DNA from: Paenibacillus sp. V4I7
GTDB taxonomy: Bacteria > Bacillota > Bacilli > Paenibacillales > NBRC-103111
DNA: 64,000 bases
Direction: 5' to 3'
Assembly (NCBI RefSeq): GCF_030817275.1
Contig: NZ_JAUSZD010000002.1
Span: forward strand, 1,984,001 to 2,048,000
Positions 8,697 through 17,681 of the stretch are shown piece by piece. A program made the translations under genes and the position numbers. Position 1 is the first letter of the stretch; every line of letters begins with the position of its first letter. The notes beneath the pieces were generated by a model. That model was not told the DNA's origin and ran no database searches. It worked only from the letters and a program-made list of their open reading frames with translations.

Positions 8697-9410
8697 ATGG
8701 AAATGAAAGCTAGCATACTCGTTGTTGATGATGAGGAACGTATTCGTCGACTACTTAGAATGTATTTGGAAAAAGAGGGCTATATCATTGAAGAAGCAGA
8801 AGACGGTGAGACAGCGCTGCGGATGGCAACAGAAATGGACTATGATTTAGTGCTGCTCGATGTGATGCTGCCAGGAATTGATGGGATTGAAGTTTGCGCA
8901 CGGCTTCGTCAAGTGAAGTCCACGCCTGTTATTATGCTGACAGCCAAAGGCGAAGAGACGAACCGAGTTAGCGGCTTTGAAGTTGGTGCAGATGACTATG
9001 TCGTCAAACCTTTTTCACCGCGCGAAGTCATCTACCGGGTTAAAGCGATTCTACGTCGTTCCTCTGCAACAGCCTACTTGTCCAAGGATGCGAGTTCGAG
9101 CAACAATATTGTCTTTCCTAACCTAATCATCGAACATGATGCGCATCGGGTAACTGCTGGAGGACAGGAAGTAGCTTTGACTCCGAAAGAGTATGAGCTG
9201 CTGCACTATTTGGCCGTATCTCCGGATAAAGTGTTCTCTCGTGAGGAACTGCTTAAGGATGTTTGGAATTATGAATTTTTTGGAGATCTACGTACCGTAG
9301 ATACCCATGTAAAAAGACTTCGTGAAAAATTAAACAAAGTATCCCCGGATGCGGCGGCAATGATCACGACCGTATGGGGAGTAGGCTATAAGCTAGAGGT
9401 GCCCAAATAA
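8697..9410 (+). CDS. resD: Response regulator ResD (OmpR/PhoB type)
   Basis: A protein of 237 residues. The receiver domain (1-120) has the acidic pocket Asp11/Asp12, phospho-acceptor Asp55 (DLVLLDVMLPG) and Lys in DDYVVKPFSP. The winged-helix DNA-binding domain has LTPKEYELLHYLA and RTVDTHVKRLREKL. In Bacillus ResD activates genes for anaerobic and low-oxygen respiration, including the res cluster. It is followed with a one-base gap by its kinase. Confidence 0.95.
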   Translation: MEMKASILVVDDEERIRRLLRMYLEKEGYIIEEAEDGETALRMATEMDYDLVLLDVMLPGIDGIEVCARLRQVKSTPVIMLTAKGEETNRVSGFEVGADDYVVKPFSPREVIYRVKAILRRSSATAYLSKDASSSNNIVFPNLIIEHDAHRVTAGGQEVALTPKEYELLHYLAVSPDKVFSREELLKDVWNYEFFGDLRTVDTHVKRLREKLNKVSPDAAAMITTVWGVGYKLEVPK

Positions 9411-9411
9411 C

Positions 9412-11298
9412 GTGTTTATTTTCAGAAGTGTCGTAGGTAAGCTCTGGTTAACAATTATTGGCCTAGTTGGGGTTGTACTGCTCATACTAGGTCTTTTTCT
9501 TGTCAATTACATGGAAAATTATTTCGCTCAAGCGAATGATCAGACGAAAAATATGAAGAATATGGCCGTCAAATTCTCGGCAGAAGCTTCGCATCACATG
9601 TATGATGAGCAGTTTTATCAATTGAGCAATGAACTGCTAAGCTTCCAAGATGCTAAAATGCTGGTGATCTCCACCGATATGAAGGAAATGGTTATTCCTT
9701 CGACACAGGGGAGTGAATTAGCCAGTTTCCATGTAACCGATTTTTTCACGGAAGCGGAGCTCCGACAAGTATTCGTAGGTCAGACAAAAGACAAACATGT
9801 CAATAAGTCCGGTACAGGGCGGATTAAAACAGGGACTGAGTACCTCGTTGTTGCCGTACCGTTAAGAAATCTTCAAGGCACCATCGTTGGAGCAACGCTG
9901 CTGTATCAATCTCTGCAGTCGTTAGAAGCAACTCAGGCCTACATGTTGAGATTGTTTATCTATGTGTCCATAGTTGGCTTTCTTATGACTACTTTCTTCG
10001 CATTTTTCTTGTTCTCTCGAATTACTAGACCGCTTCAGCAATTGAAGAAAGCAGCTGATTTCATCACCATGGGGGAATATGGTACCCGTGTTCCTATTCA
10101 ATCCAAGGATGAAATTGGCGAGCTGGCCAAAACGTTTAATCACATGGGGGAGAAGATGCAGGAAAGCATCCGAGCCCTCAGTCAGGAAAAAGAGCATTTA
10201 TCCAGTATTTTACGAAGTATGACTGATGCGGTCATCACGCTCGATGCAAATGGATCTGTCATGCTGACCAATCCGCAAGGTGAGAAGATTGTGCAAGAGT
10301 GGAGCAAAATTGAGTGGTCAGAGGATGATGAGGAGACGAGACGTTTCCGCAAACCGGATACGGCGCTCGGAGATTGGGGATTAATGAGCTATAGCAATCC
10401 CTACTCGAGTCCGATCCCTGTGCCGCTGATTCCGCTATTTGAAGCGGTCGTGGACGAATCGTCGGAAGCAGCTACGAAGCTTCACGTGCAAAATGGCGTG
10501 TGGTCCGTCGCAATGACACCGTTATACACGAGCGATCAAGTACGCGGCGCCGTAGCCGTACTCCGTGATGTCACGGAGGAGGAGCGCCTCGATAAGCTGC
10601 GCAAGGATTTTGTGGCGAACGTGTCGCACGAGCTGCGCACGCCGATCTCGATGCTGCAGGGCTACAGCGAAGCCCTGCTGGATGATATCCCCTCCACGCC
10701 GGAAGAGCGCGTGGAGCTGGTTCAGGTCATCCACGACGAGTCGCTCCGTATGGGGCGCCTCGTCCGTGACCTGCTCGATCTGGCGCGGATGGAAGCCGGC
10801 CATCTCGAACTGGTCTTCAGGGAGGTCGAATTCGACTCCCTGGTCAGACGCATGCACCGCAAATTCGCGGTGATGGCAAAAGAGCGCGGCATCACGCTGA
10901 GCGCTACGCTGCCTGAGGAGTCCCTCATCCTTGGACGGGGGGATGAGGACCGGCTTGAGCAGGTGTTAACGAACCTGCTTGACAATGCTTTTCGGCATAC
11001 GGCCTCTGGGGCATGTATTGCCATTAAGGCAGAGACCGCCGTCTACAAGGATCGGCCGGCGATCCGCATTGAGGTCTCCGACGAGGGGCAGGGGATTCCA
11101 TCCGACGACCTGCCGTTCATATTTGAACGCTTCTACAAGGCCGATAAAGCCCGAACACGCGGTTCTTCGGGGGGGACAGGGCTTGGACTTGCCATCGTGA
11201 AAAATATCGTAGACGCACATCACGGCAGTGTGACTGTACAAAGTGCTTTGGGACAGGGAACAACCTTTACTTTACTTTTGCCTTGTGAGCTTAAATAA
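9412..11298 (+). CDS. resE: Sensor histidine kinase ResE
   Basis: A protein of 628 residues; GTG at 9412 starts one base after the resD stop. Order: transmembrane helix (~10-30), extracytoplasmic sensor, second helix (~180-205), HAMP (RITRPLQQLKKAADFIT), PAS-like region, HisKA with His406 in VSHELRTP, and HATPase with N box NLLDNAFRHT and G boxes DEGQGIP and GTGLGLAIV. It phosphorylates ResD in response to oxygen limitation or redox state. The part between about 10380 and 10960 is clearly richer in GC at third positions than the rest of the gene. Confidence 0.94.
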   Translation: MFIFRSVVGKLWLTIIGLVGVVLLILGLFLVNYMENYFAQANDQTKNMKNMAVKFSAEASHHMYDEQFYQLSNELLSFQDAKMLVISTDMKEMVIPSTQGSELASFHVTDFFTEAELRQVFVGQTKDKHVNKSGTGRIKTGTEYLVVAVPLRNLQGTIVGATLLYQSLQSLEATQAYMLRLFIYVSIVGFLMTTFFAFFLFSRITRPLQQLKKAADFITMGEYGTRVPIQSKDEIGELAKTFNHMGEKMQESIRALSQEKEHLSSILRSMTDAVITLDANGSVMLTNPQGEKIVQEWSKIEWSEDDEETRRFRKPDTALGDWGLMSYSNPYSSPIPVPLIPLFEAVVDESSEAATKLHVQNGVWSVAMTPLYTSDQVRGAVAVLRDVTEEERLDKLRKDFVANVSHELRTPISMLQGYSEALLDDIPSTPEERVELVQVIHDESLRMGRLVRDLLDLARMEAGHLELVFREVEFDSLVRRMHRKFAVMAKERGITLSATLPEESLILGRGDEDRLEQVLTNLLDNAFRHTASGACIAIKAETAVYKDRPAIRIEVSDEGQGIPSDDLPFIFERFYKADKARTRGSSGGTGLGLAIVKNIVDAHHGSVTVQSALGQGTTFTLLLPCELK

Positions 11299-11328
11299 GT
11301 GTAAAATAACGAAATTCGACATAAGAAG

Positions 11329-11370
11329 AGGCGTTTGCTGAGAAAACTCACAGCAAACGCCTTTAATTTT
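11329..11370. terminator. Terminator between convergent resE and serA
   Basis: AGGCGTTTGCTG-N10-CAGCAAACGCCT, a perfect 12-bp stem, followed by TTAATTTT on the plus strand and CTTCTTAT on the minus strand. It can serve both genes, more strongly resE. Confidence 0.85.
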
Positions 11371-11431
11371 GTAGAATATTCAGACAAAATCTTGTTGTTC
11401 GTGAAACACTTTGTTACCTAATCGCTAAAAG

Positions 11432-13015
11432 TTATACCGTAAGGGCACGAACATTCACGATTTCGGCTTGTGTTGTAAGGTCAGCCAGTACTTCAGCAGG
11501 AGCGGATTTATCAATGGTTAGGACCATGATCGCTGAGCCGCCAATGACTTTACGGCCTACTTGCATCGTTGCAATGTTCACATTATTGCTTCCTAGAAGC
11601 GTACCAACACGTCCGATAATACCTGGTTTGTCGTTATGAGAAATCAACAACAGGTTACCTTCAGCAGCGAAATCAACTGGATATTGATCGATACGAACGA
11701 TACGTTCTCCGTAGCCAGCCAGTAAAGTACCAGCAAGTGTTTTCTCTTCTTGCTTCGTTTTTACAGTAACAGTAACTAGATTTGTAAAGCTGCTGGATGT
11801 GTTTGACGTTTGAACAACGATATTCACATCACGTGATTTAGCCAAGTGCATGGCATTCACAATATTAATGGATTCTAGTTGGTTCTCAAACACACCTTTT
11901 ACGATGTAACGTGTTAATGGACTTGTATCTACATCAATCAAATCCCCCGCATAGTTTACGACGATTTCATAAACAGCGCCTTGTGCGATTTGACCAAGAA
12001 TGGAGCCGATTTTTTCACCGAGTCCAAAGTATGGTTGAAGTTTGTTCAATACATTGGCTGGTACAGGCGGTAAATTAACGGCATTTTTGAACGGTTCATT
12101 ACGCAGGATATGAAGAACTTCTTCAGAAACGTCAATCGCTACGTTTTCTTGAGCTTCAATAGTAGATGCGCCAAGATGAGGGGTTACAATGACTTTAGGG
12201 TTGTTCAAGAAAGGGTGATCCTTTTGAGGTGGCTCTACTTCGAATACGTCGAAAGCCGCTCCGGCTACAATTCCTTGATCAATTGCTTCAACCATTGCCA
12301 TTTCATCAATAATACCGCCGCGTGCGCAGTTGATAAGGCGCATACCTTTTTTCATAATTTCGAATTGCGGTTTGGAGATCAGGTGGCGCGTTTCTGGCGT
12401 AAGTGGTGTATGAACCGTGATAAAATCTGCTTTTGCAACAATTTCATTGACAGTACCAAGCTTAACGCCAATTTTCTCAGCGCGTTCTTCCGTCAAGAAA
12501 GGGTCATACCCGATAACTTCCATGCCGAACACCTTAGCCCGTTTGGCTACTTCGCTTCCGATACGACCCATCCCGAGAATACCGAGCGTTTTGTTACGAA
12601 GCTCAACACCGATAAATTTCCGATCCCATTCACCGCCAACTGTTTTCTTGTATGCTTGCGGGATCATACGTGCTGTTGACATCATCATGGCAAATGTAAG
12701 CTCACAAGTTGCAATTGTATTTCCGTCCGGTGCGTTGATGACGATAATACCGCGTTTAGTTGCTGCTTCCAAATCAATATTATCTACACCAACACCAGCG
12801 CGGCCAATAACCTTAAGCTTCGTTGCGGCATTCATGATTTTCTCTGTAACTTTGGTTTGGCTGCGAACTAGAAGCGCGTCATAATCGCCAATGATGGAAA
12901 TGAGCTCATCCTCGGATAAACCAGATTGCTTAACCACTTCAACATCGGCTGCATCGTAAAGCATTTGAATTCCCATGTCACTAATTGGATCGGATACTAG
13001 AACTTTGTACATCAT
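11432..13015 (-). CDS. serA: D-3-phosphoglycerate dehydrogenase
   Basis: A protein of 527 residues, the long three-domain SerA form. NAD-binding motif GILGMGRIGSEVAKRAKVFG lies near residues 147-166. The catalytic Arg is in NCARGGIIDE and the His in VTPHLGAST. A C-terminal ACT domain begins at LLISHNDKPGIIGRVGTLL. It oxidises 3-phosphoglycerate, the first step of serine synthesis. Two adjacent ATG codons (13015, 13012) follow AAGGAGGGTTCGA; the first is taken. Expression is probably set by the T-box directly upstream. Confidence 0.95.
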   Translation of the reverse strand: MMYKVLVSDPISDMGIQMLYDAADVEVVKQSGLSEDELISIIGDYDALLVRSQTKVTEKIMNAATKLKVIGRAGVGVDNIDLEAATKRGIIVINAPDGNTIATCELTFAMMMSTARMIPQAYKKTVGGEWDRKFIGVELRNKTLGILGMGRIGSEVAKRAKVFGMEVIGYDPFLTEERAEKIGVKLGTVNEIVAKADFITVHTPLTPETRHLISKPQFEIMKKGMRLINCARGGIIDEMAMVEAIDQGIVAGAAFDVFEVEPPQKDHPFLNNPKVIVTPHLGASTIEAQENVAIDVSEEVLHILRNEPFKNAVNLPPVPANVLNKLQPYFGLGEKIGSILGQIAQGAVYEIVVNYAGDLIDVDTSPLTRYIVKGVFENQLESINIVNAMHLAKSRDVNIVVQTSNTSSSFTNLVTVTVKTKQEEKTLAGTLLAGYGERIVRIDQYPVDFAAEGNLLLISHNDKPGIIGRVGTLLGSNNVNIATMQVGRKVIGGSAIMVLTIDKSAPAEVLADLTTQAEIVNVRALTV

Positions 13016-13040
13016 TCGAACCCTCCTTAGAATATGAACA

Positions 13041-13320
13041 TAAAAAAAACTCCCAACCCTCAGGTACAGACACGTATGTCTGTAGCCAAAGGGACGAGAG
13101 ATTGCTTTCGTGGTACCACCCTAGTTCGCTGCCCATTCGCACGGGAAGCCTCAATTGGTCTTGCGACCTGGAACTGTAACGTGTTCCTATCCCGATTGCA
13201 TCTACTTCATTCAATGCAATAACTCTGGAGTGCTCCGCAAAATGTTCGCTACCGATTCGCACCTACCATCGGTTCTCTGAAAGCTACTTTACTTGCTTGG
13301 CTCCGTCAACGCTGTACTGT
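13041..13320 (-). promoter_or_regulatory. T-box leader of serA, probably tRNA-Ser responsive
   Basis: The minus strand contains the T-box core AGGGTGGTACCACG (plus 13107-13120), preceded by a long stem I region. An intrinsic terminator follows: CTCTCGTCCCTTTGGC pairing across TACAGACA-TACG-TGTCTGTA to CCTGAGGGTTGGGAG, then TTTTTTTT. Uncharged tRNA binding would favour the antiterminator and allow serA expression. In stem I, GGT-AGC-GAAC offers AGC (Ser) as specifier codon, which fits the gene, but I did not fold the leader to prove it. Confidence 0.9.
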
Positions 13321-13337
13321 GATATAGAATTTTCATT

Positions 13338-13366
13338 AGATTAACATGCGTTTGAAATCGTGTCAA
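13338..13366 (-). promoter_or_regulatory. Sigma-A promoter of serA
   Basis: On the minus strand TTGACA (13361-13366), 17 bases, then TGT-TAATCT (extended -10, TAATCT at 13338-13343). A start near 13330 places the T-box right at the 5' end of the RNA. Confidence 0.6.
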
Positions 13367-13600
13367 TACATGTCGAATCAATTTCACATGAAAGTCATAA
13401 ATGATAGTTGAACGACTGATTTTCCAAAGCTTTTCGTTTATTTTATAGCAAGGACGCTTAGAAAGCAATGCTATTTTACTTGTATTTTAGCCTGATTTTC
13501 GCTATTGTACTCGTAAATAGATATTGCTCTTGCAGCAAGTAAGGAAGGAAGTGCCGACATCGACATAACGAGTATTCATCCCAATAAATTCCTAGAAGCA

Positions 13601-13882
13601 TTGAATCAACAGGAACTGAAAGATAGCATCATCATCGACGTAAGGGAACTTCATGAGTGGGAGTATTATCATCTGGAAGAAGCACAGCTTATACCGATGC
13701 AGCAAATCCCTCATCGGTTAGGTGAACTGCCAGAGGATCGGGATATTTATCTCGTATGTGCACATGGTGTGCGCAGCTATCGCGTTGCTGAGTATTTGAT
13801 TGATAACGGATTTGACCGGGTCATTAATGTAGATGGAGGGATGGCAGCGGTCGCCATGCTTCGCGGTTTCCAATATGACTAA
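13601..13882 (+). CDS. Rhodanese-like domain protein
   Basis: A single-domain rhodanese with active-site loop VCAHGVRSYRVAEYL (the Cys-x-x-Gly-x-Arg-Ser form) and GFDRVINVDGGMAAV, probably a persulfide or sulfur-transfer protein. The TTG at 13601 is the first ordinary start codon, but it has no good RBS. Homology-like sequence continues upstream in frame (ITSIHPNKFLEAL from about 13565) to AAGGAAGGA at 13541-13549. The true start is therefore uncertain: a rare ATC at 13559 with good spacing, or a GTG at 13551 that is out of frame by one base. Confidence 0.78.
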   Translation: MNQQELKDSIIIDVRELHEWEYYHLEEAQLIPMQQIPHRLGELPEDRDIYLVCAHGVRSYRVAEYLIDNGFDRVINVDGGMAAVAMLRGFQYD

Positions 13883-13920
13883 ATGAAAAGCCGAGCGCAT
13901 CTGCGCCCGGCTTTTCATTT
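13881..13920. terminator. Bidirectional terminator between convergent genes
   Basis: AAATGAAAAGCCGAGCGC-ATCT-GCGCCCGGCTTTTCATTT, a stem of 18 pairs with one mismatch or wobble. A- and T-runs flank both sides, so it can end both the rhodanese gene and the minus-strand gene after it. Confidence 0.88.
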
Positions 13921-14839
13921 AATTCACATCTGAGAAAAATGGAAGCTGTGGAAGCAGCTCGTTGGCATACCACTTTGATTTCCCTTTGACAAAGTCTCCT
14001 GGACGAACAGCATTTGTACTTAGCAGCAGATCCATCGTTTGATTGACATCATTCACGTTCATTTTCTTAGCTTGACCTGAGGCAATGAATTCATCAATAC
14101 GTATCGTCAAATCCTGTGGGTAAAAAGGAGCAAATGCTTTATTTTTAAGTAATTTTGCTGTTATGTAATGATTTTTGACGTTAATGTTCATCGCACGCCA
14201 TTGATCCAAATTGGCATTATTGTTTGGGTCGAAATTTTCAATATCGTTATCGATCGTTCCGTTCCAAGCAACGATGGAATCGAAATAATTTTTCTGAGCC
14301 GTCAACGCTTGTGTTTTCGCTTCCAGGAAGTAGGCATCCTTCTGAATGCCATCGAGCAGTTGTGGGCTAGTAAGTCCGTTGGCCTTGTTCTGATAACTTT
14401 TTAACGTGTCGGCAAAAAGCTTCAGGCTTTTGAGATAACCTTGGTGAGACTGCACAAGCAGCGGCGATGAAGCCGGCATGCTCTTCTGTTGCAGCTCATT
14501 GTACTTCTCATCAGCGAGCTTGTACAACTCTTTAAGAACGGCAGAGGCATCGACTGTAGAATTGCCTAGTTCGATTTGACTCATCAACTCAAACCATTTA
14601 TTCTGAAATTCCCTAAAGGGTAAAAAGATGGTATGGTAATAAGATACGAGTACTTGTTGGTCGTAGGCTCCAATTTCCTGAACGACAGCCTTGTCGGCGT
14701 GTAAGATTTTATCGTATTTTTGATCTGATTTCTCCTGGCCGACTCTTAATCCGTAGAAAAAGGCGCCAAGTATACAAACAAGCATAAAGATAAACATGAG
14801 GGCGAATAAATAATCAGTGCGGGTTAGACGTTTATCCAT
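13919..14839 (-). CDS. Membrane-anchored protein of unknown function
   Basis: A protein of 306 residues, start ATG at 14839 after AAGGAGCTTTAATT. One transmembrane helix (about residues 10-30, LFALMFIFMLVCILGAFFYG) is followed by a ~270-residue, largely helical, charged domain that should lie outside the cell. No cysteines, lipobox or enzymatic motif were seen. I do not recognise the family. It stands alone between convergent and divergent genes. Confidence 0.75.
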   Translation of the reverse strand: MDKRLTRTDYLFALMFIFMLVCILGAFFYGLRVGQEKSDQKYDKILHADKAVVQEIGAYDQQVLVSYYHTIFLPFREFQNKWFELMSQIELGNSTVDASAVLKELYKLADEKYNELQQKSMPASSPLLVQSHQGYLKSLKLFADTLKSYQNKANGLTSPQLLDGIQKDAYFLEAKTQALTAQKNYFDSIVAWNGTIDNDIENFDPNNNANLDQWRAMNINVKNHYITAKLLKNKAFAPFYPQDLTIRIDEFIASGQAKKMNVNDVNQTMDLLLSTNAVRPGDFVKGKSKWYANELLPQLPFFSDVN

Positions 14840-14930
14840 AATTAAAGCTCCTTATTCTCTCTTTTTCTTTTAACTTAGTATAGGGGAAATAGCTATAAAA
14901 GGGAATATGTGAGGAAATGAGGCTGCTTCC

Positions 14931-15539
14931 TTGAAAAAATTCGATTTTAAGAACATTCGCTTCGGAAAAGTTGATGTGAATGAATTGAATGACTGGACAT
15001 TATTGCTTAATCTTTACATAACCCAACTGCTTACGCTTATTATCGGTATTATCATCTTATTTTTTCAGAGCAATCATAAGATTCTTTCCATGTTCACCAT
15101 TCATGGGGGCTGGAAGATAATCATATGGGGAAGTTTGTTTGCTCTACTTGTCCTCGGGATCGATGTTTTGATTTCTAGATGGGTGCCCAAGGAAGTGTCA
15201 GACGACGGTGGAATTAATCAAATGTTATTCGGTAATCGACCAGTATGGCATATCGCTTTAATTTCTCTCATCGTTGCGATTTGTGAAGAAGTCCTGTTTC
15301 GAGGTGCGATTCAGCATGCATGGGGTCCTTATTGGACTAGTATCTTATTCGCAGCGATCCATATTCGGTATTTGCAGCATTGGTTAATGACAGGTATGGT
15401 TTTCAGCATTAGCTATGGTCTGGGATGGATTTACATTCAAACCGGGAGTTTATGGACTCCGATAATCGCTCATTTTATCATTGATTTTGTAATGGGCTGC
15501 ATACTTCGATATAGCAAGGAGGAAGAACAGGGCACATGA
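14931..15539 (+). CDS. CPBP family intramembrane glutamic endopeptidase
   Basis: A protein of 202 residues with about five to six membrane helices. The three CPBP/Abi (CAAX protease-like) motifs are present in order: ICEEVLFRGAIQHAW (Glu-Glu-x3-Arg), FAAIHIRYLQHW (His), and PIIAHFIIDFVMG (His). These enzymes cleave within or near membranes; the substrate here is unknown. The start is TTG at 14931, with only a weak RBS (GTGAGGAAATGAGG) at long distance. The stop overlaps the next gene (ATGA). Confidence 0.8.
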   Translation: MKKFDFKNIRFGKVDVNELNDWTLLLNLYITQLLTLIIGIIILFFQSNHKILSMFTIHGGWKIIIWGSLFALLVLGIDVLISRWVPKEVSDDGGINQMLFGNRPVWHIALISLIVAICEEVLFRGAIQHAWGPYWTSILFAAIHIRYLQHWLMTGMVFSISYGLGWIYIQTGSLWTPIIAHFIIDFVMGCILRYSKEEEQGT

Positions 15540-15739
15540 GTGTTGGGGAAAGATCACCTTTACGGTCTGATCGGAGGCCAATAGAGGTACAGGAAGACGA
15601 TACGTATTTACCGCCGCGTAATGCAGTGCATCCCTCTGAACGAGGAAAGTGGACGCGTATATTCTATCTAACTTTACTGTGGTTATTCATTATTCTTGTG
15701 GTTAGTTTAACGGTTTGGGGCATTAAATACTACTCGTAG
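15536..15739 (+). CDS. Small single-span membrane protein
   Basis: A protein of 67 residues: about 40 polar residues (with PLRSDRRPIEVQEDD) then one helix (FYLTLLWLFIILVVSLTVWG) and a short tail. The ATG at 15536 overlaps the stop of the CPBP protease gene, and AAGGAGGAA precedes it, so the two are probably made together. No family recognised; a protease accessory or substrate role would be only a guess from position. Confidence 0.7.
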   Translation: MSVGERSPLRSDRRPIEVQEDDTYLPPRNAVHPSERGKWTRIFYLTLLWLFIILVVSLTVWGIKYYS

Positions 15740-15766
15740 ACGAATAAATATACCAATCAACCTAAG

Positions 15767-15795
15767 TTGTGTAAAAGAAGTGGAGAAGCTATGAT
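15767..15795 (+). promoter_or_regulatory. Candidate sigma-A promoter of the CAP-domain gene
   Basis: TTGTGT (15767-15772), 17 bases, TATGAT (15790-15795). The predicted start near 15802 gives a ~168-base leader. Confidence 0.5.
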
Positions 15796-15801
15796 AGATT
15801 C

Positions 15802-15969
15802 ATAGTTTCTTTCATTTTTTACCACATAAGAAAGTATAGGTTTTCGGTTCCCGAAAACTGCTTTCTTATTGGCGATAAAACCTACATCTAAACGGGTCGT
15901 TCATCTTTGAATGGCCTCGATAGAGGTTTTCTCATCACAGTTTCTTTTTATCAGGAGGGTGCAGCGATT
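15802..15969 (+). promoter_or_regulatory. Structured 5' leader of the CAP-domain gene
   Basis: TAAGAAAG-(TATAG)-GTTTTCGG-TTC-CCGAAAAC-(TG)-CTTTCTTA spans 15827-15868, 16 base pairs. A second helix joins AAAACCT (15878-15884) to AGGTTTT (15924-15930). There is no T-run after the hairpin, so it is not a plain terminator. It matches no riboswitch class I recognise. The RBS is AGGAGG at 15953-15958. Confidence 0.5.
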
Positions 15970-17625
15970 ATGTTGGCGAACCACACATCAAGTTGGATTT
16001 TTAATGTAAAATTAATTGCTATTATAGTTGTATTATTTTCAAGTATCTTTTGGTCAGCGAAACCGTCATATGCTCTGTCTTATGGAACTTTATCTTATCC
16101 GCAAGGCGATGTTGGACTCTTGCGACCAGACATTGGAGTAACGCTTGAGCTTAGTGAAGGAATAACGCCAGAGAGCTATCATTTTTATTTAAACGATAGC
16201 GAATTAAATGTTAGCTACGATCCTGTTTCCGTTAAATTTGTATATCGTCCTACGGCTGATTTACTGCCTGGGAACTATAATGCTCGTTTAGTACTGTCTT
16301 TCAGTGGCTATCAACCTATTACAATTAGTTGGAAATTTACTGTTATTAAAGGTGCGGTTTCGTTAACGTCTGAAACGAGCAAAGAGCAAGAGGATGGACT
16401 TCAGGCGATCAATGATTATCGGGCTAAATTGGGGCTGTCGAAAGTCAAATTCAATGATGCTTTGAATACAGCGGCCCAGAAGCATGCGGAGTATTTATCC
16501 CGAAATAAAATCGACCCTATTCGGACGTCTGTTTCTTTGCATGATGAGGACCCAGATCTGCCTGGTTATATCGGCAAGTCATTAAGAGAGCGGGTACAAT
16601 TTATCGGCTACTCGCGTTCAAGCAGTGAGGATGTAGCTTATAATCGGGTTACCTTAGTTGAAGCTATTGATAGTCTGTTTGATGCTCCCTATCATCGTTC
16701 ACCATTCATGGTGCCAGGACTCGTTGAAATCGGTGTATTTAGAGATGGCGATTATCATGTGATCGAATTTGGTTTTTCGGACGGAATTGCACCAGAACTA
16801 GTCGTTTCTCCTGGAAGTAATGATGTGTATGTTCCAACTCTTTTTGATGGTCATGAGACCCCGGATCCTGTCCGCTTACATGCAGGGACCGTATATCCGG
16901 TTGGTTATCCGATCATGGCTTCCTTAAACGGGCCTGGAGTCAAGAAGGTGAGCTTGGATGAGACGGAGCTAAAAGACGAGAAAGGTAACTCCGTACCACT
17001 ACTGAAGAACGAGCCGGGAAATGATGATCATTTGGAAACTGAAGTCATCGTGATGCCTTCTAAACCACTGGAATTAGACACAACCTATAAAGCCAAAATC
17101 AAATTGACAGCAATCATGGAAGATGGAAGTACAAGACCTTATTCGAAAGAATGGACATTCCGCACGGAACCTCGGGTTGGTGTTGGTGTCCTTAAACTTC
17201 ATAAGGATGCTGTTGCTTACACGCTGCAAATGGCTAATTTCGGACTAAACCGCAATCACTTGGTTTCATTTGGATTAAGTGAGGACAAGTATCTACTTGA
17301 TTCAATCCCGTATCCAATGAAGCAAAAGCCATACATTCAAGAGGGGACTTCGTATCTTTACATTAGAGACCTGGCCGCGGCACTAGGTGCAGCAGTTGAA
17401 TGGGACGATAACCAGAAAGCTGCTATTTACAAAAAGAAAGACAAAACGATTATCTTTTATACGAGCCGAAATGCGTATAGTTTGAATGGTGTAGAGCATA
17501 CGACAGAATCCGCTGCTAAACTCATTCATGAAACAACGATGATTCCGGTGCGGCTGCTTTCTGAGACTCTTGGAGCGAAAGTGACCTATGAGGAAAGTAC
17601 AAGAACAGTGAATATTAGTTATTAA
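15970..17625 (+). CDS. Secreted CAP (SCP) domain protein with copper amine oxidase-like C-terminal domain
   Basis: A protein of 551 residues. The ATG at 15970 follows AGGAGG at 11 bases; a longer frame from 15907 would cover the RBS. A signal peptide (about 1-36, ending SAKPSYA) is followed by a beta-rich region. A CAP domain comes next (AINDYRAKLGLSKVKFNDAL, then KHAEYLSRN and HDEDPDLPGY). An Ig-like region follows, then a C-terminal copper amine oxidase N-domain repeat (YLYIRDLAAALGAAVEWDD and TTMIPVRLLSETLGAKVTY). The last is common in Paenibacillus surface proteins and does not imply oxidase activity. Probably cell-wall associated; substrate unknown. Confidence 0.85.
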   Translation: MLANHTSSWIFNVKLIAIIVVLFSSIFWSAKPSYALSYGTLSYPQGDVGLLRPDIGVTLELSEGITPESYHFYLNDSELNVSYDPVSVKFVYRPTADLLPGNYNARLVLSFSGYQPITISWKFTVIKGAVSLTSETSKEQEDGLQAINDYRAKLGLSKVKFNDALNTAAQKHAEYLSRNKIDPIRTSVSLHDEDPDLPGYIGKSLRERVQFIGYSRSSSEDVAYNRVTLVEAIDSLFDAPYHRSPFMVPGLVEIGVFRDGDYHVIEFGFSDGIAPELVVSPGSNDVYVPTLFDGHETPDPVRLHAGTVYPVGYPIMASLNGPGVKKVSLDETELKDEKGNSVPLLKNEPGNDDHLETEVIVMPSKPLELDTTYKAKIKLTAIMEDGSTRPYSKEWTFRTEPRVGVGVLKLHKDAVAYTLQMANFGLNRNHLVSFGLSEDKYLLDSIPYPMKQKPYIQEGTSYLYIRDLAAALGAAVEWDDNQKAAIYKKKDKTIIFYTSRNAYSLNGVEHTTESAAKLIHETTMIPVRLLSETLGAKVTYEESTRTVNISY

Positions 17626-17631
17626 AAAACT

Positions 17632-17681
17632 AGAGCCCTGCAGCACCGACACCTGAAGTGTGGTAATGCAAGGCTCTTTTA
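17632..17681. terminator. Bidirectional terminator
   Basis: AGAGCC-C-TGCA ... TGCA-A-GGCTCT with TTTTATC on the plus side and AGTTTTTTAAT on the minus side. An inner ACACCTGAAGTGT hairpin fills the loop. It separates two convergent genes. Confidence 0.8.

Noticed and set aside
9922..11241. Several open frames opposite or beside resE in its GC-rich part
   Set aside because: GC-rich coding DNA opens other frames; the resE frame has complete kinase motifs.
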